A stretch of 64,000 nucleotides of DNA from Nannochloropsis salina CCMP1776 (Eukaryota; Sar; Eustigmatophyceae; Eustigmatales; Monodopsidaceae), in NCBI GenBank assembly GCA_004565275.1, contig SDOX01000019.1, forward strand, positions 864,340 through 928,339, read 5' to 3'. The position numbers and the translations under genes are program-made. This document shows positions 46,629-57,680 of the stretch, one piece after another (positions within the stretch are counted from its first letter, which is position 1; the number at the start of each line of letters is the position of its first letter). The notes under the pieces were generated by a model. That model was not told the origin of the DNA. It was given only the letters and a program-made list of their open reading frames with translations, and made no database searches.

Positions 46629-48965
46629 ATGCAAAGTTCTGTGATGCTAACCTCGATCAAATCACATGACAGGGCACTTTCCATTCTTGCCACAACGATT
46701 AGTCGACTGATGGCTAATGAACCAGCTTCCGCTTCCTTGCACTCACCCGCCCCTGTGACTGATCGCGCCTCCAATGAGAAAGACTTGAATACCCTAAGCA
46801 ATTATGAAGCGATTAAATCCCAGCACTTGAGGCTGCATTGGAATGTTGACTTTGAGGAGAATGTTCTGGAGGGATGGGCGGAGCACACCATGGTGGTGCT
46901 GGAGCCCGGAGCCCCTGCAAGCAGGGCCATATTCGATACAAGTTCGGGTTTGCGTGTACACAAAGTAGAAGTGAATGGCTTGGAAGCTTCCTTCCATAAA
47001 GGAGTCTCCCATCCCGTTTTTGGGACACCTGTGGAGGTGTCACTTACGACGGTGGGTCTGCTGAGCAAGGGGGATGAGGTGGTGGTGCGCTTGCACTACG
47101 TCACTGCTCCCACGGCCTCAGCTTGCCAATGGCTACCACCTGCCCAAACCGCGGGTCAAAAGTTTCCGTACCTCTTCACGCAAAGTCAGGCTATCCACGC
47201 CCGGTCGATCTTTCCATGCCAAGACACCCCGGCCGTGAAAATGACGTACTCGGCACGGGTCCGTGTTCCACACTGGGCCACAGCGTTGATGAGTGCCTTA
47301 CGTCTGGAGGACATGGAATTCATGGAAGGAGACGGCCATCGGATGTACGTGTGGGACCAGCCTGTGCCGATTCCATCCTACTTAGTGGCCTTGGCTGTGG
47401 GCGAATTGGACAGTAGGGACATCAGCCCGCGCTGCCGCGTATGGGCGGAGCCGAGCGTGGTGGAAGCGGCTCGTTTCGAATTCGGCCAAACCGAAGAGTT
47501 CTTGCAGCATGCGGAGGCCTTGACTTTTGAGTATGCATGGAAACGCTACGACTTGCTGTGTCTGCCTCCGTCGTTTCCGTACGGGGGCATGGAGAACCCT
47601 TGCCTGACCTTCGCCACGCCCACCCTCTTAGCGGGAGACCGCAGCTTGGCCGACGTTGTCGCGCATGAGATCGCGCACAGTTGGACTGGGAACTTGGTGA
47701 CCAACACGACCTGGGAGCATTTCTACTTGAACGAGGGCTGGACCATGTGGCTCCAGCGGAAGATCATGGCGCGGATCCACGGAGACCCGCTCTTTTTTGA
47801 TTTGGACGCCGAATGGTTGGGATGGCCCCATTTGGAGGAGAGCATCGCGGCGTTCAAGGATCACCCGGGGTTGACGGCCTTAGTCCCCGACCTGAAAGAT
47901 GTGGATCCTGACGACGCCTTTTCCAGTGTACCGTACGAGAAAGGATTCACTCTTTTGTTGCGCTTGGAGAGGATAGTGGGCACGCCCGCTTTCGAGAAAT
48001 TCGCCAAGCACTACATCCGTTTGTACAAATACAAGACCGTGACCTCGGCTCAATTCAAGAGCACGCTTTTGGAGCACTTCGAGCATGATCCCCGCCTTGT
48101 TTGCTTGCCTTGGGACGAAATCTTCTATGCACCCGGCCTGCCATTGAAGCCTGCCTATGACACGGCGCGGCTCTCTTCTCCCTCACTAGCTCTGGCAGAT
48201 GCCTGGTACAAAAACAAGGGAGGGCTGGAGGCTGAGGCGCACAAGGAATTCATGGCGTGGTCCACTTTGCAGAAGCAGATTTTCTTAGAGTCGCTTCTAA
48301 AGCGGACAGAGGCAGAGGGACCCATGCCGGTGCCGGTGCTGGAGGCCATGGACCGTGAGTATCGGCTGACGTCAAGCAAAAACGCAGAAATCCGGTTTCG
48401 CTGGACCATGCTGTGTTTGCGGGCGGGCGCCAAGTTCATTGTTGCGAACGCTTTGGATTTCGTCACGTCTCAAGGAAGGATGAAGTTTACGAGACCTTTG
48501 TATAAAGAGCTGTACAAGGTGAGTGCGGACGATCGCGGGGATGGGTGACGTTAATAAGTGGAGAATGAAGACAGAAGAGGGCAACAAAGTTACTTGGTTG
48601 ATCGTTAACACGAGAAAGTCAACTGTGATCATTCCTCTCATCCATCTATGCAGAGCAAAATGGCAAAGGCCGTGGCCCTGGAGACTTTCAAAAAGAACGC
48701 CATGTTTTACCATCCCATTTGCCGAAAAATGGTTGCCGCGGATCTAGGGCTCTGCCTAGCCCCTGATGGTAGCCTCGAAGAGGGACCGACGAGTGGGGTT
48801 AAGGGTGGAGCATGGGCCGGAGACTTGGGTGCCAGGCAAAAGGGGAAAAGGACGTGGCTGCGAGCCCTTCGCCTGCCTCGGGAGGCCGTGATCGTCCTGG
48901 GCCTTGGAGTCACAGCCATGCTTGTTGTGGGAGCTGTTACTGTGGTACGGCACAAGCGAAAGTAA
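46629..48965 (+). CDS. M1 metallopeptidase, leukotriene-A4 hydrolase/aminopeptidase B family, with C-terminal membrane helix
   Basis: Two exons (46629-48518, 48654-48965) join in phase 0 to 733 residues. The exopeptidase motif 'PYGGMENPCLTF' lies near 319. The zinc site HEIAHSWTGNLVTN is near 345, with the third ligand Glu in 'LNEGWTMW'. The arginine- and lysine-containing C-terminal helical domain of LTA4H-type enzymes follows, ending across the intron ('LYKELYK-SKMAKAVALETFKKN', '...HPI..KMVAADLGL'). The family cleaves N-terminal residues; epoxide hydrolase activity cannot be assumed. Unlike known LTA4H, ~45 residues follow the normal end and contain one membrane helix (REAVIVLGLGVTAMLVVGAV) before a basic KR-rich tail. 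The first ~40 residues are also extra; an ATG at 46710 is an alternative start. Confidence 0.93.
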
Positions 48966-49634
48966 CCGCGAAATCCTACAAATGTTGCCTGGATGTTGCT
49001 AGTCTAAGCGAGACAAGAAAATGAAAATGAGAGGGAAGATCGCTCTTCGGCGGTTCGTCAGTTATTTTTTGTTCCTTAATTGTTCGCGCTGAAGTTTCGC
49101 ATGTTTACAGGTTGCTGCTGCTACTCAGAAAGTCGAAAGATGCCTTTTTAAATTTGTCCAAAATCACGGCATTTGTGGTAAAAACATCATTTACCTCATG
49201 GAAATGGCCTCCCACTGCGCGGTACTTTGCTCGTGCTACAGTATCTTTGTTCCAGTGAAATTCTCGTACGGTGATGACACGTATCAGTTTACATTACTCT
49301 ATCATCGCGTTCACCGCAATTAAATCTTTTCTTCTCTCTTGTGTGCGTGGGACTAGTCAGCGTGTTCCTCTCTGTGGGAGGACACAGGTCGTATCACTCT
49401 CGAAACCTGTCCTCATCATCTACAATCGATTGATGCGCAAAAGATACTGAGATATGCATGTAAAGCCGCCGACGTGGGCTAGGCCCTTGTCTCTCTTTCT
49501 GGAAGAAAAACGGTCGTTCGCGGCCCAATGCCAGATCCTGCTCCCTCTATTTTTGTCTGCATCTTTTATTATGCCAGCCTTAGGCAAAGCCGACCAACAC
49601 CTCCGCTGCCCTTGTTGGTTCCCTTTTACCAGTC
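48966..49634. other. Intergenic between convergent genes
   Basis: These are the 3' flanks of the aminopeptidase (+) and the ABCG transporter (-). Nothing coding or structured is recognised. Confidence 0.4.
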
Positions 49635-52295
49635 TTACAACGACACGCGTCGCAAACCCATAAATCCTAGGCCGATGAGAAGGAGCAGAAATCCGACGCA
49701 TATGACCAGGTTTCGAGCAAGCATGGAGGGAGCCAAGCCGACCAAAGCTAAATATTGGTCCCCTTTGCTTAAGCAGAAGGAGTTAAGAGGCGAACAGTCG
49801 GTGAACTCGAGCCCCGAAAAATGATTGATGGCCAGGGAGGAGAACACGTACTGGTAGAAAGAGGAGTAGTACATGAAACGCAGATAAGAAGGAATCTGCG
49901 GTAAGGGGAGCATGTAGCCGGAGAAAATAATCATGGGCATGAGAAGCGGGGTGAGAACCTCCTGTGTCCGCTTGAGGTCACTCGTGTATGTCCCGACGAT
50001 GAAGCCAAGGAAAGCTCCCATGCTGGCGGCGAGGGCGAGTACGAACAGGTAGACGAGAAACTTTCCCACGGTAAAATGGAGGCCCACCAAGAAGAAGACA
50101 AGAAGCGCCTGGAGAAGCTGATAGATGGATGCGAGGATAAGGGAAGAGGTGACGGTGGCCAGGTAGTAGGGCAGGAGGCGGTAGTACCCGTTGGAAAATT
50201 CTCGGAAGTGCAAAGCCCGGGTCAGCGGGAATTTCAGACCGACCGAGACGCAATTGTCGAAGATGGCGATGGTGGTGAGCATGATAAATACCCCCATGAT
50301 CGGAAAGACGGACCCCTTCTCGTGGATATCTTGCTGGAACCAGACCAAGCCGACCAAGAGTCCGATGCTGCCCTCCATCGCCACCCCGCTCATCATCTTC
50401 CCCTTGTCCTTGTAGCTGTCCTCCCAGAAACGACGAAGCAGCACCCAATATTGCTGCCAATTCGAGACATGGGCCGCCCGCCGCCCGTCTTGGGCATCGG
50501 CGGACCGGAGCCAAGAGCCTGTGGGGTCCCATGCGACAAGGGAGGGAGGATCCTTGACTGAGGCGCCTGCCTCCCCACCATCGGTGGCAAGCGCCGCAAA
50601 TGGGGTGGAAATAGCCGTCCGAATGGAGGGAATACAGTCGCTCTCCGCGGAGGCCGAAGCCGTATCGGCCGCGTCCGCGACGTGCGGAGGGGACGGAGGC
50701 TCCCTTAGAGGCGCGGCGTCGGCCCAGGCCGCGATCAGGGCGGGGCCCTCGGTCTGCATGACCCGCATGTAATAGTCTGCAGGCGAGTCGTACGTGGGCA
50801 CGCGGAACCCTCTGGCCGCGAAGTAGGGCATCACGTCGGGAACGGACCCTGCGTAAGCCAGACTACCTTTGACTAGAAAGCAGAGTTTTGAGAAAGAGCT
50901 GAAAATCTTGAAAGAGGGCTGGTGGATCGAGCACATGACGACTCGGCCGGGCTTTGCGAGGGCCTTCAGCAACGCACAGATGTCCTCCGCTGTCTTGCTG
51001 TCCAAGCCGCTGGTTGGTTCGTCCAGGAGGAGGACACTGGGAGGGGGAAGGGAAGGGAACGGGGGGGGGCAGGGCGTTTGAGAAGGCAGAGAGGGGTCCC
51101 AAGCCACCGGTTGAAGGTCGAACGGACAAGAAGGCGGGCAAGGCGAGGTGGGCACTAGCAGAGGAGGTCGGCGAACCGGGACCTCAGGCACCTACCTCGG
51201 ATTCACCAAAAGCTCCAAGCCTACCGAGACCCGGCGCCGCTGCCCGCCCGAGATGTCCTTCACCAGGACATCCTGACACTCCATGATCCCCAGATCCTCC
51301 AACACATCCCTCACCACTGCCTCCTTCTCCTCCGCGGGCCGGTCGTGCGGGAGGCGGAGCTGGGTGGAGAAACGCATCGTCTCACGGACAGTGAAACTCC
51401 CGAGCAAGACGTCCTCCTGGGGCACGAGGGAACACAGATACCGCCAGGCCCGATGAATCGCCTTGACCGGCGTCCCGTTCGCCAGCACCTGCCCCTGAAT
51501 CCTCCGCAAATACCGGTGATCGCCTTGGACGAGGCGGAGGAGGGTAGACTTGCCGCTCCCCGAGGGGCCCATGACCGCCACCAAGTGTCCGGGCTGGAAG
51601 CAGGCGTTCACGTCTCGAAGGATGGGGGCTTGTCTGGCACGCGTCTGCTCCGTCGAGTAGCCCACGTTGACCAAATCCACGCGCACGGGAAGTATGGGAG
51701 ACCTGGGGGCATGGGCCTTGGCTTCCAGGCTGGCACCGCAGTTTGAACCCTGGTCGAGGTCGTCCAGGGACAAGGAGGAGGCGGAGGAGGAGGCGGAGGA
51801 GGAGCAGGAGGCAGGAGTGTTGCTGGTGAGGGGTACCATTTCGAAGAGATCCTGTCGTCGTCGCTGCTGCTCTTGCTGGGACTGTTGGTGCTGCTGATAT
51901 TGTTGTTGCCGGTGAAGCGATCGCTGCTGGCTTGCTAGTGACTCCGGAAGCGATGCGTGTTCCATGTGCACTAGGTGCACTATCGTACCGCGCTCCAAAT
52001 GCTGCTGCACGTTGACGTCGCATACGCGGGCAGCAGGTGGCTCGCACAGACTCAAATCAGTGCCAATTTGCTCGGAGGGAAGTCGAGGCGGGGGGAAATG
52101 AGAATGGATCCCGGCGGTCCCCAGGCTTCCCGGGGTGGGAACACTCATGGTGGGGCTGCTACTTTCGCTCCTGACCGTGGCCGGTGTAGAGGGAGGGCAT
52201 GCGGAGAGAGCTCGGGCCGAAGAGGCGGTCCAGGCCATGGCGGCCTCGGTCCTGTCGGGAGACTGAGAGGGTGCTGCACCGGCTGACCACCCCAT
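49635..52295 (-). CDS. ABCG (White/WBC) half ABC transporter
   Basis: Two exons (52295-51196, 51036-49635) join in phase 2 to 833 residues, the splice falling just before Walker B. The nucleotide-binding domain comes first: Walker A 'GPSGSGKST' near 245, Q-loop 'VPQEDVLLG', signature 'SGGQRRRVSVG' near 350, and Walker B/D-loop 'LLLDEPTSGLDS' after the intron, then 'SIHQPS'. Six hydrophobic segments follow from about residue 575, with the ABC2-type 'LMPMIIFSGYMLPLPQIP'. The NBD-TMD order is that of ABCG half transporters, which dimerise to export lipids, sterols or hydrophobic compounds at the plasma membrane or vacuole. The ~200-residue N-terminus is Ser- and Gln-rich and disordered. The ATG at 52295 is the first in frame. 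The substrate is unknown. Confidence 0.93.
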
Positions 52296-53367
52296 CGCCG
52301 AGGATCGGAGCTAAATTAAAGACCACGCGTGGTCACGTAGGAAGGAGAGACGACTTCCACAACGTGCCTGTATGTAATGCCGTACTGAGGAAGACGTAGG
52401 GTCCTATCGGCGGGCACTAATGCCTCCTCGACGACTCCTTCTTCCCTCCAGCTGTGGCGAGAGGCCTAAACTGTCAAATGCGATAAGTGACAGGGGGATA
52501 GAAATGGAAGGGTAGTCGGACAAAGGAGAAAAAAATTACGCCGTGGTCACATCTTGATGTCCGGTACGTGTTAATCAATTGTCATCTGGAAGATGTGACA
52601 CGAATCGATCGCAGAGCTCTAAATTTTCGATTGATCCGAGACACCATAGCTATGACGAAAAAGGTGGGGGGGTCCGCCTCGGGAAGTGATAATTCTTGTC
52701 GCAGTTCAGAGTAGTGGTCGGAGACAAAACCAACCATCGTCAATGTGGGAAGCACCAAAACACAGCTCTCCCTTCCAGTTTCCACAAAAATGCCAGTGCA
52801 CGCAGAAGGAGGTGTGGCGCACGATTCCTGCGGAGGAAATCCGGCGGGCGGGTGTCTGCGCTCCTGTGGTTGGACATGCAATATGCGGTCAGCAAACACG
52901 ATCCAGCGACCTCCCCCCTCCATGACGTCACTACGGGCGCGCCCCGGGAAAACGGGCCCGTGGACGGCCTGACCGGGGACTCTGCCGCCTGATACGTGTG
53001 TTACGGTATGAGGATGCACTACAATTGGATTTTGGTTCAGTTTTAGATGCTTTGGTGGTTGGTTGTCGATCCAAGCGGCAAAGCCCGGAAGAAAGCAGAC
53101 GAGAAGAGCAATATGATGAAAAAGGCACCCTCTCAGCCCCGACCGACTTCGACTACCCTACCCTAGTCTGTGCGAAATACTGATTTGCTTACGCGTCATG
53201 AACAGGCCTGATATCAAGCGAAATCAAGATACTGTTTTGTACGACGCGTCAGGCTATTCCTGTGACGAAGGGTAGCCTCCCTCTGACAACGTTTGTTTTG
53301 GGGGAAGTCGCGCCCATCGTCATCAACTGTACGCCCCCAGGAACGGGGCAGGAACGATTCTTAGACC
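52296..53367. other. Intergenic with an unresolved minus-strand ORF
   Basis: About 1.1 kb between divergent ABCG (-) and COG8 (+). A minus-strand frame stays open from about 53165 to 52582 and begins with a hydrophobic, signal-like stretch (HHIALLVCFLPGFAAW) but has no ATG before it. It could be the 3' part of a small gene, but no homology is recognised. Confidence 0.35.
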
Positions 53368-55278
53368 ATGGCGGCCCCCAGTATAGCATCATCGCTCCAT
53401 AAAGAGCCTGAGCTCCTGCGACAAGAAGCAATACGCGTGCAGCAGACGCTTGAGGCACTATATCGCAGTCATTACACGACAATTATTGAGAATTACGAAT
53501 GTATGACCTTTATTCAGGAACGAGGAACGGAATTTCAAGCGGACTTGACTGCTCTGCAGGAGGAAGTAGGAGGTCTGAAAGAGGCGTGTGGCCCATTTAC
53601 TGCAGGCGCACAAGCCATCGTTGGGGATTTGAAAAGAAATCGACAGACTTTCCAGCATCACTTGCAGCTGGTGGAGCTGCTCGAAGTCCCACAAGTCATG
53701 GACGCGTGTCTTCGAAATGGGCTGTATGACGAGGCGGTGGAAATCGTCGCATTCGCTAACACACTAGAGCGTCGGCACTTGCGATCTCTGGAGCAGGCCG
53801 ACCCCTACCCCAACAGTAAAAGCAGAAGCATGTTCGACGGGGGGGGACGAGGTAAGCACACCGTCGTCATCGCGGGCCTGGTGCAGGAGCTGCGCGTCCT
53901 TCAAAGACAGTTGAGGGAAAGGCTTGTCTATCAGCTTCGGTTGCCCATCCAGCTACCACGGTGTCTGCAGATCATCTCCTGTCTGCGGAAGCTGGACGGC
54001 CTGGCTCTTGACGCCCGTTCCCTGGGGCTGCGGAAAAGGCAGCTCTCCCTCTCTGCTGCTCCGGCGACGGTCAATCGCGGCCGGATCGGGGCCGCACACG
54101 ATGTAAGCGGGCATGATGAGTTGGAGAAACAGTTGCAAACCGAGTTTCTGGATGCCCGGGATGCCTGGCTCCAGTCTGAGTTGGAGCAGGGCAGGAGCGG
54201 CACGTCCGGCGCCCGCGGGCACGGGGCCGGGGTCGCGGATCTGATGGCCATGATCGAGGCGAACAGGACGCATTGGTTTGAGATCACCACCCAGTTCCGC
54301 GCCATCTTCTTGGACGACGGGCTGGAGGCTTCCGGCTCGTCCTCGTCCACGCACTCGTCCTCCACCTCCCTCCTTCGCGGGCAGGACGGCCCCGGGGGGA
54401 GCAAGGTCCTCTCCGCCTGGTTGCTCCGACGTCTGGCCCTCTTCCTCGGCGAGTTGGAGAATAAGCTGGCGCACGTGACGGAAGGGGCCGTGCTCGCGGA
54501 CGTGATGGAGCAATGCCTCTTCTTCGCCGCCAGTATGGGCCGAATCGGAGGAGATTTCCGGGCCTCACTGGGTCCCGTTTTCTCGCAGGCTATCCTGGCC
54601 ATGGCCGACGCGCACTGGAGCGCGTCGAGGGTGGAATTGGAGGCGCTGTTGGAGCGTTGTGCGCGGGAAGGCACCATGCTTCGGGCACAACCTCGCCCAC
54701 ACAGGCAGTCCGGCAGCGGGTCGCACCCCTACCCCATGTGCTACTACGCCCCAGGAAGCACCGGGCCCAACCAACACGATGACAGGGACACGGCCCATCA
54801 CAGTGCCCAGCCGGATCCTGATACGAGCGCCTCCGAAAGCGACTTTCCAGCCCCTCCTTCCTCCATCCTTGCTTTCCCCCCCCTCGCCCAGTTCACGAAC
54901 CTGGTGTTGGTTTCCTATAACCAGCTTCGGCAATGCACGCCTTGGTCCCTGGTCGATGCCTTGCAAGCCTTGCTCGGGACCCGACTGCGCGAGGCCGCGG
55001 GTCTTCTGGTAAAGCACGAGGAACACTTGCAGCAATTGATTCGGGAGCACGACGAAGAGGCACAGGCCCCTCTTTCAGCCTTGACTGGTCAATACCGAGA
55101 CCTCAGGAGGGAGGCACGCGACGTTGTGTTCCCCTACGTGATCAGGTGTTTCGGGCGTATGGTGACAGGGGGAGGGGGAGGAGGAATGGGCAAGATGACA
55201 CGAGAAGGATGCCAAATAGAGGAGCTGGAAACAGAAATGCAGAAGGTCTGGAGCGCGCAGTCCCCGGAGCCCTGCTGA
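53368..55278 (+). CDS. COG8: Conserved oligomeric Golgi complex subunit 8 (Dor1 family)
   Basis: A single exon encodes 636 residues (human COG8 is 612). The N-terminal half carries the family blocks: 'QEAIRVQQTLEALYRSHY', 'LVELLEVPQVMDACLRNGLYDEAVEI', 'LPIQLPRCLQIISCLRKLD' and 'FLDARDAWLQSEL'. This is the helical Dor1 region that assembles with COG5-7 in lobe B of the COG tether, which acts in retrograde vesicle traffic within the Golgi. Two low-complexity inserts (around residues 325-355 and 455-510) interrupt the C-terminal half. The ATG at 53368 lies where homologs begin. No transmembrane segment is present, as expected for a peripheral complex. Confidence 0.93.
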   Translation: MAAPSIASSLHKEPELLRQEAIRVQQTLEALYRSHYTTIIENYECMTFIQERGTEFQADLTALQEEVGGLKEACGPFTAGAQAIVGDLKRNRQTFQHHLQLVELLEVPQVMDACLRNGLYDEAVEIVAFANTLERRHLRSLEQADPYPNSKSRSMFDGGGRGKHTVVIAGLVQELRVLQRQLRERLVYQLRLPIQLPRCLQIISCLRKLDGLALDARSLGLRKRQLSLSAAPATVNRGRIGAAHDVSGHDELEKQLQTEFLDARDAWLQSELEQGRSGTSGARGHGAGVADLMAMIEANRTHWFEITTQFRAIFLDDGLEASGSSSSTHSSSTSLLRGQDGPGGSKVLSAWLLRRLALFLGELENKLAHVTEGAVLADVMEQCLFFAASMGRIGGDFRASLGPVFSQAILAMADAHWSASRVELEALLERCAREGTMLRAQPRPHRQSGSGSHPYPMCYYAPGSTGPNQHDDRDTAHHSAQPDPDTSASESDFPAPPSSILAFPPLAQFTNLVLVSYNQLRQCTPWSLVDALQALLGTRLREAAGLLVKHEEHLQQLIREHDEEAQAPLSALTGQYRDLRREARDVVFPYVIRCFGRMVTGGGGGGMGKMTREGCQIEELETEMQKVWSAQSPEPC

Positions 55279-55665
55279 GCACGCGGACCGCGGCCATAGG
55301 CCCGAGTGACGATGCCAGTAGGCTCAAGACCACCTTGACGCCATTGTTTGTGGACACGTTGGATTGAATGCATTGGATGGAAAGGTGGTCGAGGAGGTGA
55401 ATATCTTTGTCGGATAAGATGTCTCATCGATTGAGCAATGGTAAAATCCGTTCACCGCAAAAGTAAAATTCCTGCACCATGTAGCTTTGCTTGCTCAGTT
55501 TTTACCGGCGATCGTCCGCGACTTAAGCAGGCCTAAGGGTTTAATCTTCCTCCTTTTCGTGTAAACTGCCTTTCATACAATTTATTACATAGGCGTCGGC
55601 GTCCCCTCTTTCGCTCAACATAGACTGACTCCTCTCTCCTCTCTTGATCCAGCTCCTCCACGACG
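55279..55665. other. Intergenic between convergent genes
   Basis: This is the 3' flank of COG8 (+) and the four-helix membrane protein gene (-). Nothing recognised. Confidence 0.4.
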
Positions 55666-56506
55666 TCATCGCACATTTCGACTTCGCAAGTCTGTCTTTC
55701 CCGGGGGACTTATTGAACGATAAGCAGACTTGTGTGCCAACTCTTTGATCACGCAAAAGTTCGTCATGACCGTGGAGACCGCCGACACCAGAAAGAACCA
55801 CCACGAGAAGCCAAAATGGATTTTACTCCTGCCCGAGGTCAAGTCCTGTGCGCGCAGCTCGTCTTGCACAGAAGACCAAACGACCAGCATCAGGATGGCG
55901 CAGATGAGGTGGGAAGTAGTGAGCGCCATGCATGCGTACTCGGCCGAGAAACCTGCTCGGTAGGCTGTGCGACATTCCACGATCAGCATGCCTAGGACGG
56001 CGGCGACCTCCAAGGCGACAGTGGCCACCGCCAATGCCCGAGCAAGGACAAGGAGGTGGCACTGGTCCGTCGTGTCGTCGTGATTGCACCAGTTGTAATC
56101 AAAAGAAAGGCGAACAGTCGACGAGGCCGAAGTCATGACCGAGCTCCACTGCCACAGGCCCCAGAAGTCATCGATGAGAACCTCACTCCTGCAATATGTC
56201 AAAGCAGACGAGTTCATTAGTGGAGAAATACGCAGACCAAATGTAGTACATGTGAAAGTGGGGCGGCAGGAGGTTTTATTACACGGCAGTGTTTACCCGA
56301 CGCACGTACCAGAGTGTAGTGTGGGTGGTCAGTCGGCTCCAATCCCGAGAAAATACAGCTACAACCAGCAAAGCCGTGCTCAACATGGGAATCAAAAGCG
56401 CTAGGTAACATGTTGCGGGCCAGGATGTCAATGAAGATACGTAAAGAGTCGAGGGATATGGACATTCGTTTTCCATCCAGGTTGGACAGTCTATCGAAAA
56501 GCGCAT
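55666..56506 (-). CDS. Four-transmembrane-helix protein, unrecognised family
   Basis: Two exons (56506-56310, 56188-55666) join in phase 2 to 239 residues. The junction rebuilds a Trp codon giving 'TTLWSEVLIDDFWGLWQW'. Four hydrophobic helices are clear: CYLALLIPMLSTALLVVAVF near the N-terminus; 'LARALAVATVALEVAAVLG'; 'MALTTSHLICAILMLVVW'; and 'WWFFLVSAVSTVMTNFCVI'. A longer loop between helices 1 and 2 has the pattern W-x-LW..C....C (FWGLWQW ... NWC ... QCH). Four helices with a W/C-containing first loop recall the claudin/PMP22-type fold, but this is only a topological resemblance. The C-terminus is short, basic and cytosolic-looking. The start is an ATG with little sequence before helix 1. 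Confidence 0.72.
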
Positions 56507-56792
56507 TTAACACACTTACCGCACTCCCTCCACATTTGCCACCCTTGAGTGTCGCCGTAGTACAAAGCAGCGGGCATCTGGTTTGGTCGTTATGAATAAG
56601 TAAGCATAGCTTCGTACGGTCTTGCCGTGTCGAGGTTCAAGGAACGGATAAACAACCGAGACCAAGCGAAGCGCGATATGCGTGCTTAAGGAAAGGCAAT
56701 ACCGCGATAGCCCCGTCTTGAGCAATTCATCAAAAACTGAGTCCAAACAACACAGATCTCAATCCGCATGCAACATTGTCGAGGCAATATTT

Positions 56793-57680
56793 ATGGCAAG
56801 AAAAGAGAAGGATACTAGCGCGAGACGAACGACGCAAGTTTTCAGTCTCCCTCTACTCGTACTGCTACTCAGCCGGCTCCCCCTCGCGTGCACGTTTAGC
56901 ACTCCCACAAGCAGCAGCGCCATCGGCATAAATCATGGCGATGTGCTAAAAACTCTAAATAATGCCGCCACTATCCCCCTGATCGATCGAGTCCCGACTT
57001 TTCGGTTTTATCAAGGTGGTTTGTGCCAACTGCAGGTATCAGGGCGAGGCGGCTTGGCCGAGTGCCGGGCCCGCCTGCATGTGGCGATCTCTACCCTGCT
57101 TAACAACAAAACATCGTCCAAACAAAATGAACGTGAAGAAATTCTCCATGAAGAGAACGGAGTCTCTCAAAGATGTTTAGTGGCTGGTATCGTGGAAATC
57201 GAGTCACTTCAGATGTTGGAGGGTATTCTTGAGAAGCAGCGAGTGCAGCAAAGTAGTACGGCGCAGAGTGTTTTAAGTGGTAGCAATTTGAATGATGACG
57301 TGTTACTAGTCAATTTCTATGGCAGATCTTGCAAGCAGTGTGCGGAACTCGGGCCTTTGTATGATACGCTGCCCTTCGTCTACAGGGACAAGAGCCTGAG
57401 ATTCGGACGAGCAGACGTCACAAACTTTCCCACACTTGTTGTTCCACCACCACCACCCCAAAATTTTGCCAGTTTGGATCGAAGTCAAAACATTGAAGAT
57501 CGTTTGGAGGGCTGCCCGCGCTGTGGGGGGGGGGGCTTCGTCGTTTGTACAGAATGTAATGGACAGGGACACCTGATACGAAGTGTAGGCGGGCACACGG
57601 TTGCAGACGTGTGTATGACCTGCGTAGGTCAAAGAAAAATCCCCTGTCCACAGTGCGGCGGGAAATGTTACTTGTGCTGA
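56793..57680 (+). CDS. Plastid-targeted thioredoxin-like protein with C-terminal DnaJ-type zinc finger
   Basis: A single exon encodes 295 residues from the ATG at 56793. A signal peptide (basic start, then 'VFSLPLLVLLLSRLPLACTF') and a Ser/Thr-rich stretch suggest secondary-plastid import. A thioredoxin-like fold follows: 'VLLVNFYGRSCKQC' with a CxxC redox pair at about 180/183 and 'RADVTNFPTLVV' with the cis-Pro. The last 55 residues hold four CxxC units in DnaJ zinc-finger order (CPRCGGGG, CTECNGQG, CMTCVGQR, CPQCGGKC), as in BSD2- and LQY1-like chaperones. The frame passes an 11-base G run (57525-57535) and stays in register with the zinc motif on both sides. A redox/chaperone role for plastid proteins is inferred. 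It is divergent from the four-helix gene, 0.29 kb apart. Confidence 0.85.
   Translation: MARKEKDTSARRTTQVFSLPLLVLLLSRLPLACTFSTPTSSSAIGINHGDVLKTLNNAATIPLIDRVPTFRFYQGGLCQLQVSGRGGLAECRARLHVAISTLLNNKTSSKQNEREEILHEENGVSQRCLVAGIVEIESLQMLEGILEKQRVQQSSTAQSVLSGSNLNDDVLLVNFYGRSCKQCAELGPLYDTLPFVYRDKSLRFGRADVTNFPTLVVPPPPPQNFASLDRSQNIEDRLEGCPRCGGGGFVVCTECNGQGHLIRSVGGHTVADVCMTCVGQRKIPCPQCGGKCYLC

Noticed and set aside
52582-53165. Minus-strand open frame with a hydrophobic start
   Set aside because: No ATG precedes the hydrophobic stretch, no upstream exon was found and no homology is recognised. It is kept only as an unresolved intergenic ORF.
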